A DNA stretch of 64,000 nt from Chryseobacterium sp. S0630 (GCF_024158915.1 NZ_JAMZGF010000001.1:124001-188000); one strand, 5' to 3'; positions 36,578 through 46,014 are shown, counted from the first letter of the stretch. Notes: generated from the letters alone by a model not told the origin. Program-made: numbers and translations.

Positions 36578-38619
36578 ACACACGTTATTTAAAAATTTTT
36601 TCCATCCTCGTTATCATCGCCCTTATTTTTGTGGCGAGGCTTGCTTATTTGCAGTTGTTTACAGACCGTTATGCGTTGAACGCTGCCAATACATCCATTA
36701 AAACTGAATATGTTATCCCTCAGCGTGGGGTGATTTTTGATAGAAATGGTAAAATCATGGTGGGTAACCAGCCTGCTTATGAAATTTCTTTTACTCAGGC
36801 TTTGATGAAACCTGACTTTGATACACTGGCTTTTTGTAGTTTAATGAAAATTACAAAACAGGATTTTATCAATAGAATCAATGTAATCAAAAAGGAGAAG
36901 TATTATTCTAAGCTTACCCCGATGACTTTCATTAAAGACCTCAGCAGAGAAGACATTGCAAGGGTTCAGGAAATTATTTTTAAGTATCCCGCATTTAATA
37001 TTGTATCAAGACCTCAGCGCCAGTACGAAGTTTCCACATCCGGAAACCTTTTGGGGTACACCAGTGAGGTGAACGAAAGAGATATCAAAAAAGATTCTAT
37101 CTACTATTTACCTGGAGACTTTATTGGAAAAACAGGTGTTGAAAAATCCTACGAAAAAGAACTCCGCGGAGTAAAAGGAGTGAAATATATCCAAAAAGAT
37201 ATCAGACTTCGTAATATTGGTTCTTATAAAAACGGATCTCTGGATAAAGATGTAATTACGGGTAAAGATATTACCTTAACCATTGATTACGACCTTCAGA
37301 GAACGGCAGAAGAAATGCTGGTCAACAAACACGGTGCAATTGTAGCTTTAGATCCTAATAATGGCGAAGTTTTAGTGGCTGCAACCGGACCGGATATTGA
37401 TCCAAACCTTTTCACCGGACCTTATAAATCAAAAAACTTATACGCTCTTTCAAAAGATACGCTTTACGAAAATAAACCTACTTTTGATCGTGCTCTACAG
37501 GCAGGATATCCTCCTGGATCCACGTTCAAACTATTGACTGCTCTAGCGGCAATGCAGATGGGTGTGATGGATGAGAAAACTATTTTCCCGTGTGGAGGAG
37601 GATTCTTCTATAAAGGAAAAAGAATTAAAGGTCATGGTGGAGCAGATCCGCTTATTCCTTCTATTCAGGTTTCCAGTAACTGTTTTTTCACCTATGCCTT
37701 TATTGCCATCATCAAAAAATATCCGGGAAACCCTTCAAAAGGGGTTGATGAATGGAAAAAAATCATGAGCAGCTTCGGAGTTGGAGAATTTTTAAATAAT
37801 GACTTTGCCGTTGGTGCAAGGGGTAGAATACCTTCAGGAGATTTTTACGAAAAAAGATTTAAAGCGATCATGAAGGCAAGCGGTTCTCAGAGAACTGATT
37901 TTAAAAACTGGGATGAAATGTCCACCGGTGCTATTTATAATGGAATGGGGCAGGGAGATGTTTTGGTAACTCCTATTCAGCTGGCCAATTATGTAGCTGC
38001 TATTGCTAATAAAGGATGGTATTATACGCCTCATATTGTAAAAGGAATTGATGGGAAACCCAATCCTGATCCGAGATTTAAAGTTAAACATCAGACTTTA
38101 GTAGATCCAAAACATTTCGAACCGGTACTTAAAGGTATGGAGGCTGTAGTGTTGAGAGGAACGGCAAGAGGACTGAAATCGAATGATTTTACACAATTAG
38201 CAAAGACAGGTACAGCACAGGTTCCTCAAGGAAAGGATAACTCTATCTTTGTATTGATTGCTCCTGCTGATAAGCCAAAAATTGTTGTAGTAGCCGTAAT
38301 GGAGCATGCCGGATTTGGAGCTACATGGGCAGGACCAGCCTGTACAGTGATTGCTGAAAAATATATTACAGGTGATTTGAAAAGAGAAAATCTTTACAAA
38401 AAAATGATTACCTCGAGTTTCATGCCTGAATATAAAAGACAATGGATTGCAGATTTGAAACGAAAAGGATTATATGTTGATCCCAAACCTGATTCCATCA
38501 AACAAAAGAGAATAAAGGACAGTCTGGAGTTGGTAAAACAGCAAAAGGCTAAGCTACAAAAGAAAATAGAAGAGGAAACTAAAAAGAATAACACTGCTAA
38601 AAAACCTGTAAAGCAATGA
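36574..38619 (+). CDS. mrdA: Penicillin-binding protein 2, elongasome transpeptidase
   Basis: 681 residues. Starts at TTG 36574, which overlaps the mreD stop as TTGA; the next in-frame Met falls after the membrane helix (about 5-24), so the TTG start is needed for topology. PBP-dimer domain with RGVIFDRNGKIM, then transpeptidase motifs STFK (Ser315, Lys318), SSN (367-369) and KTGT (544-547). The C-terminus is a Lys-rich, coiled tail. RodA overlaps it by 4 bases (ATGA), matching their work as a polymerase-transpeptidase pair. Confidence 0.95.
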   Translation: MNTRYLKIFSILVIIALIFVARLAYLQLFTDRYALNAANTSIKTEYVIPQRGVIFDRNGKIMVGNQPAYEISFTQALMKPDFDTLAFCSLMKITKQDFINRINVIKKEKYYSKLTPMTFIKDLSREDIARVQEIIFKYPAFNIVSRPQRQYEVSTSGNLLGYTSEVNERDIKKDSIYYLPGDFIGKTGVEKSYEKELRGVKGVKYIQKDIRLRNIGSYKNGSLDKDVITGKDITLTIDYDLQRTAEEMLVNKHGAIVALDPNNGEVLVAATGPDIDPNLFTGPYKSKNLYALSKDTLYENKPTFDRALQAGYPPGSTFKLLTALAAMQMGVMDEKTIFPCGGGFFYKGKRIKGHGGADPLIPSIQVSSNCFFTYAFIAIIKKYPGNPSKGVDEWKKIMSSFGVGEFLNNDFAVGARGRIPSGDFYEKRFKAIMKASGSQRTDFKNWDEMSTGAIYNGMGQGDVLVTPIQLANYVAAIANKGWYYTPHIVKGIDGKPNPDPRFKVKHQTLVDPKHFEPVLKGMEAVVLRGTARGLKSNDFTQLAKTGTAQVPQGKDNSIFVLIAPADKPKIVVVAVMEHAGFGATWAGPACTVIAEKYITGDLKRENLYKKMITSSFMPEYKRQWIADLKRKGLYVDPKPDSIKQKRIKDSLELVKQQKAKLQKKIEEETKKNNTAKKPVKQ

Positions 38620-39845
38620 AATGGACAGAAGGAATAGATAAACTGGGCCTTGGGCTGTATTTCCTGCTTTGCATTTTTGCCATTGCAAATATTTACAGTG
38701 TTGACCAGAAACTAGGAGAGAAGCAATTGGTTTTTTTCTGTATTTCTGTATTTGTAGGGCTTGTTATATTCGTAGGAAGAAGCAAATTCTTTGAGAATAT
38801 GGCTGGTATTATTTATATAGGTGGTGTTCTGTTATTAGTAGGCCTTTTCCCGTTTGGTAAAGAGATTCTGGGACAAAAGAACTGGTATAAGTTTGGAAGT
38901 TTTACCATGCAGCCCGTTGAGTTTGCAAAAATAGGTACAGCTTTGATGCTGGCCAATTTTGTTTCTAGCCCGGATTTTAATATTAAAAATAAAAAATCTA
39001 TCTGGACTGCCCTTGCTATTATAGGGATTCCTGCAGCAGTCGTTCTGGCTATTCCGGATGTAGGTTCTATGCTAGTGTTCATTGCATTTTTCATTGCATT
39101 ATATAGAGAAGGATTGAGTGGTCTTCTATTCGGTATAGGATTTATTTTCGCCGGAGTTTTTCTGATCTCGCTGGCTATTCCTCCCATTTATGTTGCCGTA
39201 GCAGTTTTAGTGATTGCCGGTGTTTTAATTGCTATGAATTACCATAGAATGTCATGGGATGTCATTTCTATTTCAGGAATTTCAGGTTCAATTCTTATAT
39301 TGTGCGGACTGGCTTTTGGGTCTCCTTATATTTTAGAAAAACTGCCAAAACACCAGAGAGAAAGAATTGAGGTTCTTTACAAAGGTGAAAAGGCGTTCAG
39401 AGATACTTCCGGATACAACTTATTATATTCCAAAACAGCCATCGGATCAGGTGGAATCTGGGGGAAAGGATACCGTGAAGGATCAGTTACCCAGGGGAAA
39501 TTTGTTCCGGAACAGGAAACAGATTATATCTTTTGTACCGTAGGAGAAGAATGGGGCTTTGTAGGAAGTGCAGTTCTTATCCTGTGTTATATGGTTTATA
39601 TCGGAAGAATCTACTATCTGGCAGAACAGCAAAAGTCTACTTTTAACCGGGTATTTGGCTATTGCTTCGCCTCAATCCTGCTGATGCACTTTTCAATCAA
39701 TTTAGGAATGGTTATGGGGCTTTTCCCTACTGTTGGGATTCCGCTTCCGTATTTCAGTTACGGAGGAAGTTCTTTATTGGCTTTCTCGATGATGACTTTT
39801 ATCTTCTTTAAGCTTAATTATTCGGATAAGAATAGTTTGGTGTAA
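38616..39845 (+). CDS. rodA: Peptidoglycan glycosyltransferase RodA (SEDS)
   Basis: 409 residues, ten hydrophobic helices. SEDS signatures: QPVEFAKIGTALMLANF, the catalytic-site region with IPDVGSMLVF (the conserved Asp), and the final PTVGIPLPYFSYGGSS. Translationally coupled to PBP2 through ATGA. Last gene of the operon. Confidence 0.96.
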   Translation: MKWTEGIDKLGLGLYFLLCIFAIANIYSVDQKLGEKQLVFFCISVFVGLVIFVGRSKFFENMAGIIYIGGVLLLVGLFPFGKEILGQKNWYKFGSFTMQPVEFAKIGTALMLANFVSSPDFNIKNKKSIWTALAIIGIPAAVVLAIPDVGSMLVFIAFFIALYREGLSGLLFGIGFIFAGVFLISLAIPPIYVAVAVLVIAGVLIAMNYHRMSWDVISISGISGSILILCGLAFGSPYILEKLPKHQRERIEVLYKGEKAFRDTSGYNLLYSKTAIGSGGIWGKGYREGSVTQGKFVPEQETDYIFCTVGEEWGFVGSAVLILCYMVYIGRIYYLAEQQKSTFNRVFGYCFASILLMHFSINLGMVMGLFPTVGIPLPYFSYGGSSLLAFSMMTFIFFKLNYSDKNSLV

Positions 39846-39856
39846 AAGAGTGAGGG

Positions 39857-39880
39857 TGGAAGCTGGATGATGGAAGTTTA
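39857..39880. repeat. Dispersed 24-base intergenic repeat, copy 2
   Basis: tggaagctggatgatggaag (then ttta), near-identical to 31571-31594. It covers the start of the longest frame of the next gene, arguing against that start. Confidence 0.5.
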
Positions 39881-39935
39881 TCATTGTTCTGCTGACCATT
39901 CGTTTTCAAAATCAAAACTTCATCAACACAATTTT

Positions 39936-40517
39936 ATGAAACAATCCTATTTCTCAGACGAAGATTTCGAGAGCAAAGATTTCACGCAACTTCCTTTAGA
40001 AAAAAGTGAGTACGAAAACTGCACATTCCGAAACTGTAATTTTGAGTATGGAAACCTATCTGGTTTCAGCTTTACAGATTGTGAGTTTATCGAGTGCAAC
40101 CTCAGCATGGCAAAATTGGTAAAAACAGCATTCCATAACGTGATCTTCAAAGAATGTAAAATGTTCGGGCTTCAGTTCAATGAATGTAATGCATTCGGAT
40201 TATCTTTTAGGTTTGAGGGAAGCGCTTTACATAATTCAGTTTTTTATCAGACATCCATTAAGAAAACAGTTTTCAAAAATTCCAAATTAATTGAGGTCGA
40301 TTTTAGTGAATGTGATTTGTCCAATTCAGTCTTTAGTAACTGTGATCTTTCAGGCGCTGTTTTTGACGCTACAAACCTCGAAAAGGCAGATTTCCGGACA
40401 TCGGTTAACTATTCGATAGATCCGGCTTTAAATAAGCTTAAAAAGGCTAAATTTTCCCTTTCTGAAATCTATGGACTGTTGTATAAATTAGATATTGAAA
40501 TTGATAAAAACAGTTGA
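39936..40517 (+). CDS. Pentapeptide-repeat protein (McbG/Qnr-like)
   Basis: 193 residues from ATG 39936 (MKQSYFSDEDFESKDF); an upstream extension from 39867 runs through a dispersed repeat and is not pentapeptide-like. From about residue 10 to 165 it follows the A(D/N)LXX pattern of a right-handed quadrilateral beta-helix (YENCTFRNCNFEYGNLSGF; FSECDLSNSVFSNCDLSGA). It ends SIDPALNKLKKAKFSLSEI. Qnr and McbG relatives mimic DNA and protect gyrase; this member may or may not do so. It lies 90 bases downstream of rodA. Confidence 0.8.
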   Translation: MKQSYFSDEDFESKDFTQLPLEKSEYENCTFRNCNFEYGNLSGFSFTDCEFIECNLSMAKLVKTAFHNVIFKECKMFGLQFNECNAFGLSFRFEGSALHNSVFYQTSIKKTVFKNSKLIEVDFSECDLSNSVFSNCDLSGAVFDATNLEKADFRTSVNYSIDPALNKLKKAKFSLSEIYGLLYKLDIEIDKNS

Positions 40518-40582
40518 TCTTTGAAAGCTGTTCGTTGAGCATATTAATTTAGGAATATAAAATATAATATTCATTCAATAGG

Positions 40583-40603
40583 AGCGGGTTTTAACCCGCT
40601 TTT
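40583..40603. terminator. Palindrome after the pentapeptide gene, possible terminator or REP-like unit
   Basis: AGCGGGTTTTAACCCGCT is a perfect palindrome followed by TTTCTC. A second small palindrome, TTGGCTTTAGCCAA, follows about 25 bases on. The pair resembles composite intergenic repeats known from Chryseobacterium-type genomes (from memory). Confidence 0.5.
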
Positions 40604-40661
40604 CTCTTTAACAGCTATTTCCATTGGCTTTAGCCAAAACCTACCAAAGATGAGTACATAA

Positions 40662-40688
40662 AAAAGCCATCAGATTTCTGATGGCTTC
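40662..40688 (-). terminator. Terminator of the NlpC/P60 gene
   Basis: GCCATCAG / CTGATGGC stem with an ATTT loop; TTTTTTATG follows on the minus strand. Confidence 0.75.
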
Positions 40689-40714
40689 ATTATTTTAATC
40701 AATTATTTATAAAA

Positions 40715-41425
40715 TTAAAAATTTGCGGGTGTAGTAAGAGTAGTAGCTGCTAAGTTATTGTAAGCTTCTCCTTCTTCGTTGATCACTCTTTTTGCGAATC
40801 TGAATTTAGGTCCCCAATAAGAATCATTCAGTGAAGAAATCATTACTCCTTTTGATGTTGCTGCGTGGATAAATTTAATCTCACCCTCTTCAGTAACACT
40901 TTCTACAATACCTACGTGAGAAATTCTTCTTCCGTGAGAAAAGAAGATTAAGTCTCCTTTCTGTAGCTCTCCTTTTTCAATTCTTTCCCCTTCCTGAGCC
41001 TGAGAAGCTGCTACTCTAGGTAAGCTAAGACCTGCTGCTGCTCCGAATACAGAAAGAACGAAAGCTGAACAATCGATACCGTTTCTGGTTGTTCCTCCAT
41101 ATCTGTAAGGAGTTCCAAGGTATGTTTCAGCTTCTTCAAGGATACCGTCAATGGTTTTATTATGTTTGATTGCTTTTGCAATCTCAGAATTCTTAACTGC
41201 TTTTTTAGCACTAGCGATAGATGCAGCCTTTTCAGCAAGGAATGAGTCGATAAGTTTTTGCTTATCCTGCTCCATTTTTTTGTTATCTATAGAAGCTAGT
41301 TTGGCATCTGTTTTGTATTCTTTTGTGTAAGTTGCTGGTTTTGAAACCACATAATTTGTAGCACACGATTGCAAAGAAACTGTAGTAACTAAAGCAACTA
41401 AATAAAACAAAACTCTTTTCTTCAT
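40715..41425 (-). CDS. NlpC/P60 (C40) peptidase lipoprotein
   Basis: 236 residues. Lipobox SLQSC (Cys21), a charged helical stretch (about 40-100), then the C40 domain: GTPYRYGGTTRNGIDCSAF (nucleophile Cys119), SHVGIV (His170) and HAAT (His187). It should cut peptide stems of peptidoglycan between D-Glu and the third residue. It is monocistronic with a TACTTTTG -7 element 52 bases upstream. Confidence 0.92.
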   Translation of the reverse strand: MKKRVLFYLVALVTTVSLQSCATNYVVSKPATYTKEYKTDAKLASIDNKKMEQDKQKLIDSFLAEKAASIASAKKAVKNSEIAKAIKHNKTIDGILEEAETYLGTPYRYGGTTRNGIDCSAFVLSVFGAAAGLSLPRVAASQAQEGERIEKGELQKGDLIFFSHGRRISHVGIVESVTEEGEIKFIHAATSKGVMISSLNDSYWGPKFRFAKRVINEEGEAYNNLAATTLTTPANF

Positions 41426-41764
41426 ATATATTTGATTATCCGTGTTAAAAAGGAATATTTATTTTCAAAAGCATTACAAAAGTAGAGATTCCGAGCAAAA
41501 GACCCCTGATATGATAATTGTCAGGATCTTATTTTAACACATTTTAACATATAATTTACATATGTTAAAGAAAAATAAACCGCAACAGCCTGTTTTTGGT
41601 AAGTGTGCGGTTTTTTTTATTAAGATTCTTTAACAAACTCAATCGATTTTCTTCTAGATATCAGGTTTCGTGATATAAAACTCTAATTTTCAGGGCTGTT
41701 AATAAAACAAAAAAATTCCCCGGAAAACCGAGGAATTTAAACTAATATGGAACTTTACAGGACG
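41426..41764. promoter_or_regulatory. 339-base region between glnN and the NlpC/P60 gene
   Basis: Contains the TACTTTTG -7 element of the NlpC gene (minus, 41477-41484); a hairpin with AACCGC/GCGGTT arms at 41578-41618 followed by T runs on either strand; and the glnN terminator at 41713-41738. No gene seen. Confidence 0.55.
41713..41738 (-). terminator. Terminator of glnN
   Basis: AAATTCCTCGG / CCGGGGAATTT stem with one mismatch and a TTTT loop; TTTTTGTTTTATT follows on the minus strand. Confidence 0.8.
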
Positions 41765-43960
41765 TTATTTTGTAAACAACATTTCTCTGTATTTTGTCAT
41801 CGGCCAAAGCTCATCGTCCACCATCATTTCCAATGCGTCAGAAGCTTCTCTGATCGGATCAAATAATGGTTTTACTTTGTTACAATAGCTTTCTGCCTGT
41901 TTTTGGCTGTCTGAAATACCTTTGGCTGTTTCTCTGGCTTTTAGAAGCTCTTCAACACCAAGTTTAATTTTTGAAACATTTTCAGAAATGCTTGTAATTA
42001 AACTCATTTGTTCTTTTGCTAAAGATTTGAATTCTTTATCACCAAAGATTTCTTTAAGACCTTTTACATTTTCAATTAATCTGTTCTGATAATTTAATGC
42101 AGAAGGAATGATGTGGTTTCTTGCGATGTCACCTAATACTCTTGATTCGATATCAATTACTGTAGAATATTTCTCTAATTTGATTTCGTTTCTTGCCTCA
42201 ACTTCTCTGTGGTTGAAAATTCCCATTTCTTCATATAGATCTAAGAATTTCTTATCCATTTCCTGTTTTAAAGCTTCAGGAGTTGTTTTAAGGTTGTTCA
42301 ATCCTCTTTTCTTAGCTTCTTTCGCCCAGTCATCAGAATATCCGTCTCCTTCAAACATAATGTTTTTACACTGCTTGATGTATTCTCTCAATACATTGAA
42401 GATCGCTTCGTCTTTCTTAAGACCTGTTTCAATTAAAGCATCCACTTCTTTCTTGAAATCATTAAGCTGTTTTGCAGCAATAGTGTTCATTACTGTCATA
42501 GACTCTGCACAGTTTGCAGAAGAACCTACCGCTCTGATTTCAAATTTATTTCCTGTAAATGCAAATGGAGAAGTTCTGTTTCTGTCAGTATTATCTAACA
42601 AGATTTCAGGAATCTTTCCAACTACATTTAATTTTAATTCTGTTTTCTCTTCCGGAGATAGTTTTCCGTTGGTTACTTTTTCAAGTTCTTCCAATACACT
42701 GAACAACTGACTTCCGATAAATACGGAGATGATTGCAGGAGGAGCTTCGTTAGCACCAAGTCTGTGGTCATTGCTTGCAGAAGCGATACTTGCTCTTAAA
42801 AGGTCTGCATATTCGTGAACCGCTTTAATTGTGTTAACAAAGAATGTTAAGAACTGTAAGTTTTTCTTTGGATTTCTTCCCGGGCTTAAAAGGTTTTCAC
42901 CAGTATCTGTAGCTAAAGACCAGTTGTTGTGTTTTCCGCTTCCGTTTACTCCAGCGAATGGTTTTTCGTGGAAAAGAATGTGGAAGTGGTGTTTGTGGGC
43001 TACTCTTGCCATGATGTCCATCAACAAAGAGTTGTGGTCTACAGCAACGTTTACTTCTTCAAACATTGGTGCAAGCTCGAACTGGTTAGGGGCAACCTCG
43101 TTGTGTCTTGTTGTTGCAGGGATACCCAATTTCATACATTCGATTTCCAGCTCTTTCATGAAGTTCATTACTCTTGTAGGAATAGAACCGAAATAGTGGT
43201 CATCAAGCTGCTGTCCTTTTGCAGGAGAATGTCCTAATAATGTCTTACCTGTTAATACAAGATCCGGACGAGATTGGTATAATGCTGAATCAACAAGGAA
43301 ATATTCCTGCTCCCAACCCAAAGTAGGCGTTACCTTCGTTACGTTTTTGTCAAAATACTGCATTACGTTAGTCGCAGCCTCATCTACAGCGTTCAAAGCT
43401 CTCAAAAGAGGTGCTTTGTAATCTAATGTTTCTCCTGTATAAGAGATAAAGATAGAAGGAATACATAATGTAGTTCCCATAATGAATGCCGGAGATGTAG
43501 GATCCCAAGCTGTATAACCTCTTGCTTCAAAAGTATTTCTGATACCTCCGTTAGGGAAAGACGATGCGTCTGGCTCCTGCTGGATAAGCATGTTTCCACT
43601 GAATCTTTCGATTGCTCTACCTCCTTCAATTGGAGTGAAGAAAGAATCGTGCTTTTCTGCAGTAGTACCTGTTAAAGGCTGGAACCAGTGCGTGTAGTGG
43701 GTTACACCTTTGCTCATTGCCCAGTCTTTCATTGCTACAGCTACCTGATCTGCAATATGTCTCTGGATTTTAGTTCCTTTTTTAATAGCGTCGATAATAG
43801 AACCGAATGCTTCTTTCGTTAAATATTCTCTCATGGTTTCTTCTGAGAAAACATTTTTGCAGAATAGCTCTGATAATTTCGCAGGGATCTCAACAGAGTT
43901 GTCTTTTCTGAAATCCTTAAATGGAAGGGTTTCTAATGCTTTGAATCTTAAGGTTGACAT
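41765..43960 (-). CDS. glnN: Glutamine synthetase type III
   Basis: 731 residues, the size of GSIII, which is unlike GSI/GSII in sequence but makes glutamine from glutamate, ammonia and ATP as a dodecamer. Signatures: HYTHWFQPLTG near residue 90, ATRHNEVAPNQFELAPMFEE, HNNWSLATDTGENLL (nucleotide region) and SPFAFTGNKFEIRAVGSSA. It is the main GS type in Bacteroidota. A TAAATTTG -7 element lies at 43984-43991 on the minus strand, 24 bases before the ATG. Confidence 0.97.
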   Translation of the reverse strand: MSTLRFKALETLPFKDFRKDNSVEIPAKLSELFCKNVFSEETMREYLTKEAFGSIIDAIKKGTKIQRHIADQVAVAMKDWAMSKGVTHYTHWFQPLTGTTAEKHDSFFTPIEGGRAIERFSGNMLIQQEPDASSFPNGGIRNTFEARGYTAWDPTSPAFIMGTTLCIPSIFISYTGETLDYKAPLLRALNAVDEAATNVMQYFDKNVTKVTPTLGWEQEYFLVDSALYQSRPDLVLTGKTLLGHSPAKGQQLDDHYFGSIPTRVMNFMKELEIECMKLGIPATTRHNEVAPNQFELAPMFEEVNVAVDHNSLLMDIMARVAHKHHFHILFHEKPFAGVNGSGKHNNWSLATDTGENLLSPGRNPKKNLQFLTFFVNTIKAVHEYADLLRASIASASNDHRLGANEAPPAIISVFIGSQLFSVLEELEKVTNGKLSPEEKTELKLNVVGKIPEILLDNTDRNRTSPFAFTGNKFEIRAVGSSANCAESMTVMNTIAAKQLNDFKKEVDALIETGLKKDEAIFNVLREYIKQCKNIMFEGDGYSDDWAKEAKKRGLNNLKTTPEALKQEMDKKFLDLYEEMGIFNHREVEARNEIKLEKYSTVIDIESRVLGDIARNHIIPSALNYQNRLIENVKGLKEIFGDKEFKSLAKEQMSLITSISENVSKIKLGVEELLKARETAKGISDSQKQAESYCNKVKPLFDPIREASDALEMMVDDELWPMTKYREMLFTK

Positions 43961-44265
43961 AATTGGGTTGATTTTTTACAGGGCAAATTTACGAAAAAAA
44001 TGAATCGAAAACATTTTGACCCTAAAAAAATTAGGGGTGTTTTGAAAATTTATATAATTTAAACAGATGTTTGGTGTTTTTTTAACGGGGTGTTTTTTGA
44101 TTTATTGCTTAAAACATGAGATTCTGAGCCCGTTTTCTAAGGTAGAAATATAAATGTGTTATATGGAGTACAATTTACAATAATTCTACGAGATTAAGCT
44201 ACTTATTAAAAGACAGTTAAAATAAAGTGGGCAAAGATTTTGTATATTTGTGTGAAATTTATTTT
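43961..44265. promoter_or_regulatory. Divergent promoter region between glnN and the DUF6909-like gene
   Basis: About 305 bases, AT-rich. TAAATTTG at 43984-43991 (minus) serves glnN; TATATTTG at 44243-44250 (plus) serves the DUF6909-like gene, with its ATG 16 bases later. The plus-strand element lies inside a longer GTG-started frame (44227), which is therefore rejected. Confidence 0.5.
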
Positions 44266-45957
44266 ATGACAAATTCTAGAGCAAGAGAAACCACAGAGGC
44301 TATTGAAAGACTATACATCTCTATGAGACACTTATTTTATAGAGGATTTTTCAAGCCGGGCGGAGTTTCAGGAGAGAGTATCAGAAGTTTGTTAAAGACC
44401 ATCAATCCGGAAATTTACGGAACCATGAATATTCCAAGTAAATTGGAACTTGACGGTTTGATGTATGTACTAGACAGGCTTCCGGAAGGAATTGAAGAAT
44501 GCGCTTTTATTCATCTTACATCTGATGAAGGGTTTGATAAAGGAAGTTTCGAACCTATTGTTCCCAAGAAAAGAAGAAGAAACTGTTATAGAATAGACGA
44601 ACACCAGATGAATATTGAGGTTCTTTTGGGCCGTTCCGAAATTTATGACATTCTTACCCACCTTACTTTCCTTTTTATAGAAGCTGACAAAATCCGTAAT
44701 CTGGCATTCATTCAGGACGAGAACTGGAAGCCGACACGTGCCTTCAAAATTATTGAAGAAGTAGTAAAGGGTGAAAAGAAATACAGCAGAAAAGAAAAAG
44801 AAGTAGCACTTATTCATCTTTCTTCTTTAATAGGAAGATCTTTTGATGAGACTTTAAGAGCTTATAATACTTTTGGTGATGATCACAATCCGGATCGTCT
44901 GTTTAAAATCATTTACAACTTAGCAAAAGTAAGTCTTGATGATGCGAAAGGAAGCAGAGAAAGAGAAATTCATTTCAGTTCTATATTAAAAGAAAGAGTA
45001 GGTCACCACTATTTTGGAGAAAAATGGGCGAACAAAGTGAAAGAGGTTTTATTTGAAAACAATCTCCACATGCGTCCGCTTCATATTATTTCAGCCAATA
45101 TGCACTCGGTGAAAAATATGCTGTATGCCAATAATGCCCTTAAAAAGAAGCAACACCACGAGGTGGATTATAAACTATACGAAGAGATTTCAAACAAGAA
45201 AGAACTTCGTGATAAAGTTTCAAAATATGCTTTGGAGGAAGGAATGATCCATATTGCAGACAAGAGTGGAAGTAATATTGATGTTCAAATCATAGACCTC
45301 AGCAAAACAGACCTGAAGAATACACCATTTGCAGACTGCAAGTTCGGAGGAGATGATGTAGTAATGGTTTTTGACTATGCTTTCGGAGAACAGGCTTTTG
45401 AAGTAATGGATGAATTACTTAGACCTTTTGAACATAAAGGAGAAGTATATATGATGCATGTAAAATCTGTTTCCATTATGGGGAAAGCAGGTATTCTTAC
45501 GGGAGAAAAAGGAGATATCATGATTCCTACTTCTCATATCTTTGAAGGAACTGCAGATAACTATCCTTTTGAAAATGCTTTAAAACTTGAAGATTTTAAA
45601 GATGATGAATTAAAAGCTTTTGAAGGGCCAATGATTACTGTTTTGGGAACTTCTCTTCAGAATAAAGATATTCTATTGTACTTTATGAATACTTCATGGA
45701 AAGCAATTGGTCTTGAAATGGAAGGAGCACACTACCAGAAAGCCATTCAGGTAGCATCCAAGATCAGACACCATATTTCACCGGATCTGTTTGTAATGTA
45801 TGCTTATTATGCATCTGATAATCCATTGGAAACAGGAAGTACATTATCTTCAGGAGGATTAGGTCTTACAGGAGTAAAACCAACGTACCTGATCACTTTA
45901 AGAATCCTTGAAAAGATTTTAAGAAGTGGTAAGAAAGAAGCTTCTGCTAAAAAATAA
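44266..45957 (+). CDS. DUF6909-like protein with a nucleoside-phosphorylase-like C-terminal part
   Basis: 563 residues from ATG 44266 (MTNSRARETTEAIERLY), no signal peptide and no membrane helices. The N-terminal ~300 residues are helical and contain no motif I know. The C-terminal half (about 330-555) resembles the PNP/UDP phosphorylase fold: VMVFDYAFGEQAF, KSVSIMGKAGILTGEKGDIMIPT, and GLEMEGAHYQKAI, the last matching the MExA ribose/base-binding signature. A nucleotide-related role is an inference. The gene is monocistronic and divergent from glnN. I recall the family name DUF6909 for flavobacterial members. Confidence 0.75.
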   Translation: MTNSRARETTEAIERLYISMRHLFYRGFFKPGGVSGESIRSLLKTINPEIYGTMNIPSKLELDGLMYVLDRLPEGIEECAFIHLTSDEGFDKGSFEPIVPKKRRRNCYRIDEHQMNIEVLLGRSEIYDILTHLTFLFIEADKIRNLAFIQDENWKPTRAFKIIEEVVKGEKKYSRKEKEVALIHLSSLIGRSFDETLRAYNTFGDDHNPDRLFKIIYNLAKVSLDDAKGSREREIHFSSILKERVGHHYFGEKWANKVKEVLFENNLHMRPLHIISANMHSVKNMLYANNALKKKQHHEVDYKLYEEISNKKELRDKVSKYALEEGMIHIADKSGSNIDVQIIDLSKTDLKNTPFADCKFGGDDVVMVFDYAFGEQAFEVMDELLRPFEHKGEVYMMHVKSVSIMGKAGILTGEKGDIMIPTSHIFEGTADNYPFENALKLEDFKDDELKAFEGPMITVLGTSLQNKDILLYFMNTSWKAIGLEMEGAHYQKAIQVASKIRHHISPDLFVMYAYYASDNPLETGSTLSSGGLGLTGVKPTYLITLRILEKILRSGKKEASAKK

Positions 45958-45980
45958 TTGTAATTCAATATTATAATATC

Positions 45981-46014
45981 AACCTCAGATACTTTTTGTA
46001 TTTGAGGTTTTTTT
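45981..46014 (+). terminator. Terminator after the DUF6909-like gene
   Basis: AACCTCAGATAC / GTATTTGAGGTT stem (one mismatch) and T run. Confidence 0.8.

Noticed and set aside
39867-39935. Upstream ATG extending the pentapeptide protein by 23 residues
   Set aside because: It lies next to and partly in a dispersed 24-base repeat and does not follow the pentapeptide pattern.
39936-40517. Acquired quinolone-resistance gene (qnr)
   Set aside because: The repeat pattern is shared, but sequence and surroundings look chromosomal; no mobile element or evidence for gyrase protection.
42108-42710. 200-codon plus-strand frame
   Set aside because: Antisense to glnN, a full-length conserved enzyme.
44227-44265. 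GTG start extending the DUF6909-like protein by 13 residues
   Set aside because: A TATATTTG -7 element lies inside this stretch, so it is probably promoter, not coding.
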